From Mycolicibacterium iranicum (GTDB lineage: Bacteria > Actinomycetota > Actinomycetes > Mycobacteriales > Mycobacteriaceae), in NCBI RefSeq assembly GCF_002101705.1, contig NZ_LQPC01000039.1, positions 38,754 to 102,753 of the forward strand: DNA of 64,000 bases, read 5' to 3'. The number at the start of each line of letters is the position of its first letter. Positions within the stretch are counted from its first letter, which is position 1. Shown one piece after another: positions 43,244 to 51,519 of this stretch. A program made the translations under genes and the position numbers. The notes under the pieces are model-generated. The model searched no databases. It was given only the letters and a program-made list of their open reading frames with translations, and had not been told where the DNA came from.

Positions 43244-43719
43244 GCGGAATCGCTGTAGTAACGGTTCGCGAAAACTTCGGCACGCACCTCAGTCACGGAC
43301 TGGGGAGAGGGAAGCCCTAAATCGCGTTCAAGGAAGCTGAGGGTAGCGGCCGGGTCGCGACCAAGCCGACCCATCAGCGCAGCGATGATCGCATGCTGGC
43401 CAGCCAATGCCTGGAGTCGAGATATGGATGCCAGCAAGAGAATCTCATCAGCGAGGGCAGATTCGGTCAACGATGTAACGGTCGGGGACAAACTGACACG
43501 AAGAACCTGACCGCCCATCAGTGCCGTCACCGAGACGGTGCCGCCGGGGTTCGTGGCGGTGAACAGCAGCGTCTCGATTGTTCCGTCGTCGCTGTTCGCC
43601 GGCCGAAGCCCCAAGTCATCAAAGACGTCGATGGGATCCGGGTCCATGTCGTACGAAGAGACGTCAAGTGCGTCGAGATCGCTGGCGACACTGTCCGGGG
43701 TCTCGCCTATGTCCGACAT
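43240..43719 (-). CDS. EspH/EspD-like ESX-associated protein
   Basis: 159 residues. After an acidic N-terminus (DVSSYDMDPDPIDVFDDLG) comes a YbaB-like domain: TNPGGTVSVTALMGGQVLRV, SLTESALADEILLLASISR. This is how I remember the EspH (Rv3867) and EspD family. Such proteins are cytosolic partners that stabilise EspE/EspF- or EspA/EspC-type substrates. It overlaps the EspF-like gene by 13 bp and the propeller gene by 4 bp. Confidence 0.72.
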   Translation of the reverse strand: MSDIGETPDSVASDLDALDVSSYDMDPDPIDVFDDLGLRPANSDDGTIETLLFTATNPGGTVSVTALMGGQVLRVSLSPTVTSLTESALADEILLLASISRLQALAGQHAIIAALMGRLGRDPAATLSFLERDLGLPSPQSVTEVRAEVFANRYYSDSA

Positions 43720-44033
43720 TCGGCGCTGAGCTTCTGATGGTTCATGTAATCGGCGTTCTGGTAATTGGCGGAAGTGTTCCGTAGCTTTTCTGCCAAGTCT
43801 GCAGCCACACGGTGCAATGCTTGGCCTGCAGACGACCTACTCGACTCGGCAACCGCCAACGCGGAACTCGTTGCGTAACAAATCAATCCGTGCGTGCTCT
43901 CGACTCTTGCGGCGACGCCCTGAACGGATCGATTTGCGCCCAGAACCTTATCGGCGGCGGCTTCGTGGTGCCCAGCCAGTCGCTCGATGTGCTCGGTCAC
44001 AACTTTGAGGTTGAGGTCTTCAATTCTGGTCAC
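43707..44033 (-). CDS. EspF/EspC-like type VII secretion substrate
   Basis: 108 residues, mostly helical, 100-residue class. The C-terminal half ends in NTSANYQNADYMN, giving the general type VII export motif Y-x3-D (Y91, D95). No classical WxG is seen in it; its partner supplies W-N-G. GTG start at 44033, overlapping the EspE-like gene by 14 bp. It is predicted to pair with the EspE-like protein and leave through an ESX apparatus encoded elsewhere. Confidence 0.75.
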   Translation of the reverse strand: MTRIEDLNLKVVTEHIERLAGHHEAAADKVLGANRSVQGVAARVESTHGLICYATSSALAVAESSRSSAGQALHRVAADLAEKLRNTSANYQNADYMNHQKLSAECRT

Positions 44034-45153
44034 GAGTACTCGCTGTCTGTGATCGTTGTTTGTCCGTGGCTATCGGCGCTCGTTCGTTGGCCCGCGACCC
44101 GGCGCCTGCCGCTGCGGGGGCTGGCGATGCTGGGTGAGGAATGGATTTGGGGACCGGTGGTGGTGACGTCACAGATCCCCGGGGAGCAGGCTTGGACGGG
44201 TTTGGCGTGGGTTGCGGTGGGACGGTGTGGAGCGCCCCGGGCGCCTGGCTGGGTACGTCGTAGGGGGTCGCTGGCGGACCGTACTCGGGATCGAAATCGG
44301 GCACCGTGTACTCGCCTGGATCGGAGATTCTGGTGGGTCGTTCAGCCAGGTCAGTCTCTTGTGAAACGATGCCGTCGCCGCACCCGGGGTCTCCACCGGA
44401 ACTGTCCCCCGCGGCGTAGTCGTAACGCCCGTTCAAGGCCCGGATGCGGACGGCATTTTCCATCACATCGTGGGCAAGTACTGCCATGGTGCTCAAAGTG
44501 GTGGCCATCGCAGCGGCCGCGGCCGTCGCATCGGCGGTTGTCTTGGCGGGGATAAGAGGGGGAACAAAGTTCATCCACGCGGTGGCCAAACCGAAGTCGT
44601 ACAGCGCTTGCGACGTGTCGTCCAGCGTGTTTCGTGCCTTCGCGACCTGCCCAGCCTCGGTCGCAAGGATGGACGCAATATCCGCGTCAGCTACCGACGT
44701 GGCCGAGATCCGTTTGCGGTGTTCGTCGTTGGTTGTCTCATAGGCGCGGGCAGCTGCGCCGTTCCAGCGGTCATCGCTTCGATTGGCGTCGATTGTCTCG
44801 TTCAACGCCCCCTCGAGTCGTGTCGCTGATTCCCGATAGAGACTGCCGTCCTCCGGTTGACCGTCCCCGGTGAGCTGCTTCTGACCGTCGATGGCCAACT
44901 GCGCCGCTGCGAGGATCTTGGAGTCCGCGATCTTGGCGATGTTGCCGAGGTATCGCTTCGGAACTTCACCGAGGGTGACGCCGAGACCCTCCATACCGCC
45001 CAGCATGTCGGCCACGTTGCCGATGACGTTCCGACCGTCGGTGATGATGCCGTGGACGTCACCTTCGGCGACATTCCCGATAAGGCTCGGCACGTCCGTC
45101 AGCAGTCCAGCGAGACCGCCGCCGACGTCGGTGACGTCTTCCCACACACTCAC
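44020..45153 (-). CDS. EspE/EspA-like type VII secretion substrate
   Basis: 377 residues. N-terminal Gly/Val-rich helices, then RWNGAAARAYETTNDEHRK containing W130-x-G132 and Y138, the helical-hairpin signature of EspA/EspE/EspB-like substrates. Two hydrophobic helices follow (about 190-240), and a Pro-rich tail (about 290-360) that is probably disordered. GTG start with GGGAGGG seven bases upstream. First gene of the four-gene cassette; no ESX core genes are in the window. The promoter faces the PHP gene across 89 bp. Confidence 0.75.
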   Translation of the reverse strand: MSVWEDVTDVGGGLAGLLTDVPSLIGNVAEGDVHGIITDGRNVIGNVADMLGGMEGLGVTLGEVPKRYLGNIAKIADSKILAAAQLAIDGQKQLTGDGQPEDGSLYRESATRLEGALNETIDANRSDDRWNGAAARAYETTNDEHRKRISATSVADADIASILATEAGQVAKARNTLDDTSQALYDFGLATAWMNFVPPLIPAKTTADATAAAAAMATTLSTMAVLAHDVMENAVRIRALNGRYDYAAGDSSGGDPGCGDGIVSQETDLAERPTRISDPGEYTVPDFDPEYGPPATPYDVPSQAPGALHTVPPQPTPNPSKPAPRGSVTSPPPVPKSIPHPASPAPAAAGAGSRANERAPIATDKQRSQTASTRDQN

Positions 45154-45242
45154 GACAGAACCCTCCCGTGGGCGACCCTATCAACGCCGCGGAGGGGGTC
45201 CCTGCACCAAATGTTGGCGTGGAATCGGGGCACACTGGTGGG

Positions 45243-46250
45243 ATGGACCCGGTCATCGCGCTGCGTCAGATCGCCTACTACAAGGACCGCGCGCGCGAAG
45301 ATCCCCGCCGCGTGATGGCCTACCGGAACGCCGCCGACGTCGTCGAAGCTCTGACCGACGCCCAGCGCGAGAAGCACGGCGCTGCCAACAGTTGGCAGAT
45401 GTTGCCCAAGGTCGGACCCAAGACAGCGAAGGTCATCGCGCAGGCGTGGGCCGGCCGCGAGCCTGACGCGCTCGTCGAGCTGCGCGAGTCTGCGCAGGAC
45501 CTCGGTGGCGGAGATATCCGCGCCGCGCTGCGCGGCGATCTGCACGTGCACTCCAACTGGTCCGACGGATCCGCGCCGATCGACGAGATGATGATGGCCG
45601 CCCGCGACCTCGGGCACGAGTACTGCGCGCTGACGGACCACTCGCCGCGTCTACGGGTTGCCAACGGTCTCTCCCCGGAACGACTGCGCAAACAACTCGA
45701 CGTCATCGACGAGATTCGCGAAAAGGTTGCTCCCATGCGAATTCTGACCGGTATCGAGGTCGACATCCTCGAAGACGGCTCTCTCGACCAGGACGACGAT
45801 CTGCTCGAACGTCTGGACATCGTCGTTGCCAGTGTCCACTCCAAACTGGCCATGGACGCGCCTGCAATGACCCGCCGCATGCTCACCGCGGTTGCCAACC
45901 CGCACACAGATGTCCTCGGCCACTGCACCGGCCGGCTCGTGACCGGCGGCAGGGGAGTGCGCCCAGAATCAAAGTTCGACGCCGAGAGGGTGTTCGGGCT
46001 CTGCCGCGATGCCGGCACCGCGGTCGAGATGAACTCGCGTCCCGAGCGCCGCGACCCGCCCACCCGTCTGCTCGAACTCGCCATGGAGATCGGCTGCGTG
46101 TTCTCCATCGACACCGACGCCCACGCCCCGGGACAGCTGGAATTCCTCGGCTATGGCGCCCAGCGGGCCCTCGACGCGGGACTCGAACCCGAACGCATCG
46201 TCAACACCTGGTCCGCCGACACGTTGCTCGACTGGACGCGAACGGGTTAG
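45243..46250 (+). CDS. PHP-domain phosphoesterase with HhH N-terminus (Rv3856c homologue)
   Basis: 335 residues from ATG 45243, equal to my memory of Rv3856c. The N-terminal helix-hairpin-helix (WQMLPKVGPKTAKVIAQAW) resembles the PolX/PolB thumb region. The PHP domain has GDLHVHSNWSDGSAP, ALTDHSPR, GIEVDIL, VASVHSKL and SIDTDAHAPG metal ligands. It may act as a phosphatase or nuclease, possibly in repair. Overlaps the LLM gene by 4 bp at the 3' end. Confidence 0.88.
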   Translation: MDPVIALRQIAYYKDRAREDPRRVMAYRNAADVVEALTDAQREKHGAANSWQMLPKVGPKTAKVIAQAWAGREPDALVELRESAQDLGGGDIRAALRGDLHVHSNWSDGSAPIDEMMMAARDLGHEYCALTDHSPRLRVANGLSPERLRKQLDVIDEIREKVAPMRILTGIEVDILEDGSLDQDDDLLERLDIVVASVHSKLAMDAPAMTRRMLTAVANPHTDVLGHCTGRLVTGGRGVRPESKFDAERVFGLCRDAGTAVEMNSRPERRDPPTRLLELAMEIGCVFSIDTDAHAPGQLEFLGYGAQRALDAGLEPERIVNTWSADTLLDWTRTG

Positions 46251-47062
46251 CCGAATTCCGCCGCGAGCAGTCGCGCTGCGTTCGCGCCTGTCGGCTGGCT
46301 GCCCTCGCCGAGAACCGTCAGGTGCACATGGTCGGCGCCCGCTTCGTGGAGGCGCCGGGCCCGTTCGACGACCTCCGCTGGGCAGCCCCAGGCAACTAGC
46401 GAATCGACGAGGTGGTTGCTCTGCGAATCGATATCGTGCTCCGTAAAGCCTTGTCGAATCAATGATTTGCGGTAACCGGTCAGCGTCGTCAGAAACTTCA
46501 GGGGCCGTCGTGCAGCGGTTCTCGCCCCGTCCGGTTGCTCGTCGAGCACGACGTACAGGCCCACCGACAGCAGCCGATCCGGACCGAGCGCCTGCCGCGC
46601 GGACGCCGTCTGCGCTTCGGTGAACAACATCGGCATCGCCCCGGCGAACCGTGCACGCGCCAGCGTCATAGCACGAGGGCCCAACGCCGCCAACAACCTT
46701 CGCTCCTGCGGCACACCGCTGAGATCTTCGAGGTAGCCATTGAGATGGGTAAGCGCCCCGGAGCGGTGTGAGGATCCCAGGCCGACGACCAACCGCCCCG
46801 CCGCTACCTTCTCGGCCTGCGTGAAGACCTGCGCAACGTCCGTGGCGGTGAACCTGTCGGGCGCGATGATCGACGACCCGACCGTGGCGGTATTGGTGGC
46901 ACCGAGAAGCTCCGTCAGCCGGTCCAGACTGTCGAGCTGCCCGCCATTGATCCACAGGGTGCCGAACCCCAACCCCTCCACGGTCAACGCGGTGGCGAGA
47001 TGATTTTCGTCGTCCCGGACGTCGATCGAGAAACCGTAGCGGCCCAGTGTAATTCGAGACAT
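46247..47062 (-). CDS. LLM-class F420-dependent oxidoreductase (TIGR03620-like)
   Basis: 271 residues from ATG 47062. Typical start ITLGRYGFSIDV, then GTLWINGGQLDSLDRL, VGLGSSHRSGAL and the short form of the luciferase-like barrel. Cofactor F420 is likely from family knowledge. No substrate can be assigned. It is convergent with the PHP gene and in line behind dinB, with 42 bp between. Confidence 0.85.
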   Translation of the reverse strand: MSRITLGRYGFSIDVRDDENHLATALTVEGLGFGTLWINGGQLDSLDRLTELLGATNTATVGSSIIAPDRFTATDVAQVFTQAEKVAAGRLVVGLGSSHRSGALTHLNGYLEDLSGVPQERRLLAALGPRAMTLARARFAGAMPMLFTEAQTASARQALGPDRLLSVGLYVVLDEQPDGARTAARRPLKFLTTLTGYRKSLIRQGFTEHDIDSQSNHLVDSLVAWGCPAEVVERARRLHEAGADHVHLTVLGEGSQPTGANAARLLAAEFG

Positions 47063-47104
47063 GAGCCCACGGTAGAACCTCAACTGACGTTGAGGTCAAC
47101 CGCA

Positions 47105-48313
47105 TCAATCGGGAAGCATCGGCATCTCCAATCCCGGATCGCGTCCAACCAGCACGCCCCGCGTCAGGGCGGCGTTGCCGTAACGTCCCCGCACCTTGTC
47201 GATCGCGACGTCGATCGTCAGGGAGTCTTTGGCATCCGGGCCGACGAAGGGCAGCTCCAATTGCTGAGCGCCCTCGCGGTCGATGTTGCATACCGCGAAG
47301 CCGATCAGCGTCACGCCACGCGCGGCGATCAAAGGCTGAGCCGCGGCGACCAACCGCCGCGCTGCATCGAGTATCACGTCGGTCGATGCCGTGGCCCTAG
47401 GCATCGTGTGAGACCGGGTCACGCGGCAGAAGTCATCGAACCTCAACCGCAGCACCACAGTTCGGCCGGTCCGGTCAGCCGTGCGCATCCGTCGGGTGAT
47501 GCGGTCGATCAGATTGACGACGACCGCATCGATCTCGTCGGCGGTCATCGCATTGCCCGAGCGGCCCAAGGCGCGCTGGGCGCCGACCGAACGCCGCCGG
47601 TGGCCCGTCACCACCCGACGCCGATCCACGTTGTGCGACAACGCAAAAAGCTGCCGACCCATCGCCCCGCCCACCAGCGAACCGAGCGTCGCCTCGCTCA
47701 GCTCTGCGACGTCGGCGACCGTCTCGATGCCGTGCACACGCAGCTTGTCGGCGGTCTTGGCGCCGACGCCCCACAGTCGGCGCACGGGCAGGGGATGCAG
47801 GAACGCCACCTCGCGGTCGGGAGGCACCAGCAGGAGCCCGTCAGGCTTGGCCTCCTGGCTGGCGACCTTGGCAAGGAACTTCGTCCGTGCAATCCCCACT
47901 GTGATCGGCAGCCCCACCTCCTCGCGCACCCGGTCGCGGAGTCGCGCGGCGATCTGGATCGGTGTCCCCGAGACCCGCCTCAGACCCGACACGTCCAAGA
48001 AGGCCTCGTCGACGGACAGCGGCTCGACTATCGGCGTCGTATCGCGAAACACCTCGAACACCGCATCGCTGGCCTCCGAGTACGCGGTCATGCGGGGTGG
48101 GACCACGATCGCCTGGGGGCAAAGGGCGCGGGCCTGGCGACCGCCCATCGCCGTGCGCACGCCGTATGCCTTGGCCTCGTAGCTCGCGGCCAGCACGACA
48201 CCGCCGCCAACCAGAACCGGCTTGCCCCGAAGGGACGGATCATCGCGCTGCTCGACCGAGGCGTAGAACGAGTCGAGATCAGCGTGGAGGATTGTCGCGC
48301 CGGACACGAACAT
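47105..48313 (-). CDS. dinB: DNA polymerase IV, DinB3-type
   Basis: 402 residues, Y-family translesion polymerase. Catalytic acidic residues in ILHADLDSFYASVEQ and PLSVDEAFLDVSG. HhH in LWGVGAKTADKLRVHGIETVADV. Little-finger region, then the clamp-binding motif QLELPF near the C-terminus. Position relative to gltBD and ethR suits the third DinB of M. smegmatis as I remember it. Cytosolic/nucleoid, error-prone bypass. Confidence 0.93.
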   Translation of the reverse strand: MFVSGATILHADLDSFYASVEQRDDPSLRGKPVLVGGGVVLAASYEAKAYGVRTAMGGRQARALCPQAIVVPPRMTAYSEASDAVFEVFRDTTPIVEPLSVDEAFLDVSGLRRVSGTPIQIAARLRDRVREEVGLPITVGIARTKFLAKVASQEAKPDGLLLVPPDREVAFLHPLPVRRLWGVGAKTADKLRVHGIETVADVAELSEATLGSLVGGAMGRQLFALSHNVDRRRVVTGHRRRSVGAQRALGRSGNAMTADEIDAVVVNLIDRITRRMRTADRTGRTVVLRLRFDDFCRVTRSHTMPRATASTDVILDAARRLVAAAQPLIAARGVTLIGFAVCNIDREGAQQLELPFVGPDAKDSLTIDVAIDKVRGRYGNAALTRGVLVGRDPGLEMPMLPD

Positions 48314-48337
48314 ATGTTCGCATCGGTCACCGACAGA

Positions 48338-48979
48338 TCAGGCGGCCTCGCCGTAGATGCTGGTGACCCAGACATGCACCAGGTTGTCCAGAACCCGGTC
48401 GTCGGGAAGGGCGGGCTCATGCCCGATGAAAGAGGAGACCATGACCGCCTCGTTCATCAGGTTCAGCGTCGTGGCGAGCTCGCGGGCGGGAATCGTCGCA
48501 GGTGCCGCTCCGCGAGCGCGTTCGGCCTCGATGACATCGGTGATGTGGTCGATCCACCGCTGCATCGACGTGGCCCACAGATCGCGCGATTCGGTATTGG
48601 TGGCCTTGGCCGCCGTTGCGGCCGCACAGACGGCGCGGTGGGCGCCGAACGTCTCGACGAACACATTGATCCCGCGCCGCCAGATCTTGCGCCGATCCTC
48701 GGGCGGATGGGCGATCAGGTCCAGCAGCGCGGCGTCCGCGTCGGCGATGACCCTGCCGAGCAGGCTGTGCAGGACGGCATCCTTGGAGGAGAAGTAGAAG
48801 TAGAACGTGGGGCGGGAAATTCCAGCGCCTTTGGCGAGGTCGTCGACGGAGATCTCGGCCAGCGGCCGTTCCTCGAGCAGCCGCTCGGCCGTCTCAAGGA
48901 TGGCCAGCTCACGGTCGTCCCCGGACGGTCGGGCCGACCGACGTCCACCTGTCGGGCGGGCTGGGCTCACGGATGTCAC
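48338..48979 (-). CDS. ethR: EthR, TetR-family repressor of ethA
   Basis: About 213 residues from GTG 48979 (GTG 48970 also possible; longer frames run into the operator). RRSARPSGDDRELAILETAE, then SVDDLAKGAGISRPTFYFYFSSKDAVL and the C-terminal LVHVWVTSIYGE are near-identical to M. tuberculosis EthR as I recall it. It represses the divergent Baeyer-Villiger monooxygenase gene and therefore tunes activation of ethionamide-type prodrugs. Confidence 0.95.
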   Translation of the reverse strand: MTSVSPARPTGGRRSARPSGDDRELAILETAERLLEERPLAEISVDDLAKGAGISRPTFYFYFSSKDAVLHSLLGRVIADADAALLDLIAHPPEDRRKIWRRGINVFVETFGAHRAVCAAATAAKATNTESRDLWATSMQRWIDHITDVIEAERARGAAPATIPARELATTLNLMNEAVMVSSFIGHEPALPDDRVLDNLVHVWVTSIYGEAA

Positions 48980-48997
48980 GCTGCTGACTTTACACGG

Positions 48998-49043
48998 TGT
49001 CGAAACTTTCAACAGGGTGTTGACTCATTCAACACGCTGTTGA
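48998..49043. promoter_or_regulatory. EthR operator, two tandem perfect palindromes
   Basis: TCAACA-GGG-TGTTGA (49009-49023) and TCAACA-CGC-TGTTGA (49029-49043) lie 20 bp centre to centre, preceded by a half-site-like GTGTCGA (48998-49004). The second ends 12 bp before the ethA ATG. Several EthR dimers binding side by side is known for M. tuberculosis; the repeats here are more regular than the ones I remember. Confidence 0.8.
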
Positions 49044-49055
49044 TAGCTTTACGCC

Positions 49056-50525
49056 ATGACCGAATTTGTCGACGTTGTCATCGTCGGAGCCGGCATCTCC
49101 GGCATCAGTGCAGCCTGGCATCTCCAGCAGCAGCGCCCAGGTATGAAGTACGCGATCCTGGAGCGCCGCGACAAGCTGGGCGGCACCTGGGATCTCTTCA
49201 AATACCCGGGCATCCGCTCGGATTCCGACATGTACACCCTCGGATTCCACTTCAAGCCGTGGGCGACCGACCAGATGATCGCCGATGGACCTTCCATCTG
49301 GAATTACCTGAACGAGGCCGTCACCGAGAACGGGATCGACAAGCACATCCGCTACGGGCAGAAGGTCGTCGCGGCCAACTGGTCGGACGAAGACCGGCGG
49401 TGGGAGCTCACGATCGACCGCGGCGGCGAAGAAATCCAGCTCAACGCCGGCTTCCTATGGGCCTGCAGCGGCTACTACAACTACGACGAGGGATTCTCAC
49501 CAGAATTCCCCGGTGCCGCCGACTTCGCCGGCACCATCGTGCACCCCCAGCACTGGCCCGAAGACCTGGATTACCAGGGCAAGAAGATCGTCGTGATCGG
49601 CAGTGGGGCCACCGCGATCACGCTCATCCCTGCGCTTATCGACAGCGGCGCAGGTCATGTGACGATGCTTCAACGCACCCCCACCTACATCGGATCGCTG
49701 CCGGACAAGGATCCGTTCGCGGCACGCGCCTACCGCCTCCTGCCTGAGAAGACGGCATACACCGCGGTGCGCTGGAAGGCGATCCTGGCGGCCACCGCGC
49801 AGTACCAGCTCGCCCGCGCTCTGCCGAACGTATTCCGAAAAGCATTGCGCACCATGGCTGAACGGCGACTGCCCGAAGGCTTCGACTACGACCGGCACTT
49901 CGCGCCGGATTACAAGCCCTGGGACCAGCGCGTGTGTCTGGCACCCAACGGCGACATCTTCAAGGCGATCCGTAAGGGCAAAGCCGACGTCGTCACCGAC
50001 ACCATCGAGCGCTTCACCGCCGATGGCATTCTGCTCACCTCGGGTGAGACATTGGATGCCGACATCATCGTCACTGCAACGGGTTTGAACGTCCAGTTCT
50101 TCGGCGGAGCGAAGGTGCTTCGCAACGGCGTCCCGCAGGACCTCGCCGATTCCGTCGCGTACAAGGGCATGATGCTGTCCAACGTGCCGAACATGGCCTT
50201 CACCTTCGGGTACACCAACGCGTCGTGGACGTTGAAGGCGGACTTGACATCTGAGTACGTGAGCCGGCTGCTCAGCTACATGGCCGAACGCGGCTACGAC
50301 ACCGTGGTGCCCCGCGAACCCGGCGGCGACGTCGAGCGGCTCCCGTTCGTCGACCTGACGTCTGGATACATCAAGCGGGCACTGGACCGGCTGCCGAAGT
50401 CAGGCTCCAAGGCGCCGTGGCGGTTGAAGCAGAACTACCTCGTCGATCTGCGGGTCATCCGCAACGGCAAGATCGACGACGAGGCGCTTGAGTTCACCAA
50501 GGCGCGTACGCCGGTGGCGGTTTAG
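49056..50525 (+). CDS. ethA: EthA, Baeyer-Villiger monooxygenase
   Basis: 489 residues, the same length as M. tuberculosis EthA. FAD site VIVGAGISGISAAWHL, the BVMO fingerprint F-x-G-x3-H-x3-W seen as FAGTIVHPQHW, and NADPH site VVIGSGATAITL. Converts ketones to esters and S-oxygenates thioamides such as ethionamide. Natural substrates may be envelope ketones, which is unproven. Divergent from ethR with the operator between. Confidence 0.96.
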   Translation: MTEFVDVVIVGAGISGISAAWHLQQQRPGMKYAILERRDKLGGTWDLFKYPGIRSDSDMYTLGFHFKPWATDQMIADGPSIWNYLNEAVTENGIDKHIRYGQKVVAANWSDEDRRWELTIDRGGEEIQLNAGFLWACSGYYNYDEGFSPEFPGAADFAGTIVHPQHWPEDLDYQGKKIVVIGSGATAITLIPALIDSGAGHVTMLQRTPTYIGSLPDKDPFAARAYRLLPEKTAYTAVRWKAILAATAQYQLARALPNVFRKALRTMAERRLPEGFDYDRHFAPDYKPWDQRVCLAPNGDIFKAIRKGKADVVTDTIERFTADGILLTSGETLDADIIVTATGLNVQFFGGAKVLRNGVPQDLADSVAYKGMMLSNVPNMAFTFGYTNASWTLKADLTSEYVSRLLSYMAERGYDTVVPREPGGDVERLPFVDLTSGYIKRALDRLPKSGSKAPWRLKQNYLVDLRVIRNGKIDDEALEFTKARTPVAV

Positions 50526-50537
50526 CCTCCGTACAGC

Positions 50538-51020
50538 TCAGTCTGCGGCGACGACGACGATTCCGTCGTCGTCGCTGTAGGCGATGTCGCCCGGGGTGAA
50601 GACGACACCGCCGAATTCCACGGCCTCGTCCCGCACACCCTCGCCGGTCTTGGTGCTTTTCCGCGGATTTGTGCCAAGCGCCTTGATGCCGATGTCCAGG
50701 GTGCGCAGCGTGGACGCGTCCCGAACCGCGCCGTTGACGATCAGGCCGGACCAGCCGTTCGTGCGGCCCAGTTCGGCGATCACATCGCCGACGAGGGCGG
50801 TGTGCACCGAACCGTCGCCGTCGATAACCAGGACTCCGCCGTTGCCCGGTTCGGAAAGCACCGACTTCAGCAGCGCGTTGTCCTGGAAGCACCGCACGGT
50901 GGTGATGGGTCCGGCGAATTCGGACCGGCCGCCGAACTGCCGCAGCTGCAGGTCGCAGCTACGAACGTCGGGACCTATCTCGTCGACCAGGTCTGCGGTG
51001 GGGCGAGGTGAGATCGTCAC
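50538..51020 (-). CDS. rraA: RraA-like protein (Rv3853 homologue)
   Basis: 160 residues from GTG 51020. DLVDEIGPDVRSCDLQLRQFGG, VLVIDGDGSVHTALVGDVIAELG and WSGLIVNGAVRD are the RraA/MenG-like signatures. Family members form trimers and either inhibit RNase E or act as metal-dependent aldolases; the mycobacterial role is unresolved. One base separates it from the Hns-like gene, so they are cotranscribed. Confidence 0.92.
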   Translation of the reverse strand: MTISPRPTADLVDEIGPDVRSCDLQLRQFGGRSEFAGPITTVRCFQDNALLKSVLSEPGNGGVLVIDGDGSVHTALVGDVIAELGRTNGWSGLIVNGAVRDASTLRTLDIGIKALGTNPRKSTKTGEGVRDEAVEFGGVVFTPGDIAYSDDDGIVVVAAD

Positions 51021-51021
51021 G

Positions 51022-51477
51022 TCAGTCGCCACTGTTGCGTCGAGCGACGAGCAGGACGACGACGATCGCCAGGAGCCCGGTGACGACGGCTGCCACGAGC
51101 GGCAGTCGGGATGCCTCAGGTGAGGCGATCGATACCGGCGCCGGCGATGACACGGCGTTGCTCGCGGTAGCCACAGTCGTCTTAGCGTGTGCTGCAGCCT
51201 CTTTCGCAGCCGACGCGAGGTCGGCGTCGGTGGCAGGCCGCGGGGTCGCTTTGGCGGGCGCCGCTTTCTTGGCGGGGGCGGCCTTGCTCGCGGCGGCCTT
51301 CTTCGCAGGCGCTTTCTTGGCGGGAGCCTTTTTGGCCGGGGTTTTCTTTGCGGGCGCCGCTTTCTTGGCGGGGGCAACCTTCTTCGCCGCGGCCTTCTTT
51401 ACCGGCGGGGCCGGCGGCGGCGTCGGCGGGGTTGCGCTGTCGGGACTTTCGTCAGGCCGATCCGGCTCGTCTGCCAT
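51022..51477 (-). CDS. hns: Hns-like protein with PAKK repeats and membrane helix (Rv3852 homologue)
   Basis: 151 residues from ATG 51477. An acidic start, then about eight Lys/Ala/Pro repeats (AAPAKK, TPAKKAPAKK) resembling the tails of histone H1 and mycobacterial HupB, and a C-terminal helix (about 127-148) that should anchor it in the membrane. Described in M. tuberculosis as a histone-like protein. It could tether DNA to the membrane. The repeats are DNA-level direct repeats and may vary in number between strains. Confidence 0.85.
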   Translation of the reverse strand: MADEPDRPDESPDSATPPTPPPAPPVKKAAAKKVAPAKKAAPAKKTPAKKAPAKKAPAKKAAASKAAPAKKAAPAKATPRPATDADLASAAKEAAAHAKTTVATASNAVSSPAPVSIASPEASRLPLVAAVVTGLLAIVVVLLVARRNSGD

Positions 51478-51519
51478 GGGCCCCATCATGCCAGGTGGAC
51501 GCCGGCCGACCTTGTGGTG

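Noticed and set aside
47000..49747. 915-residue plus-strand frame
   Set aside because: Runs antisense through dinB and ethR and out of frame through ethA; no conserved motif.
51240..51420. Regular repeats suggesting CRISPR
   Set aside because: They are in-frame PAKK codon repeats of the Hns-like protein with no unique spacers.
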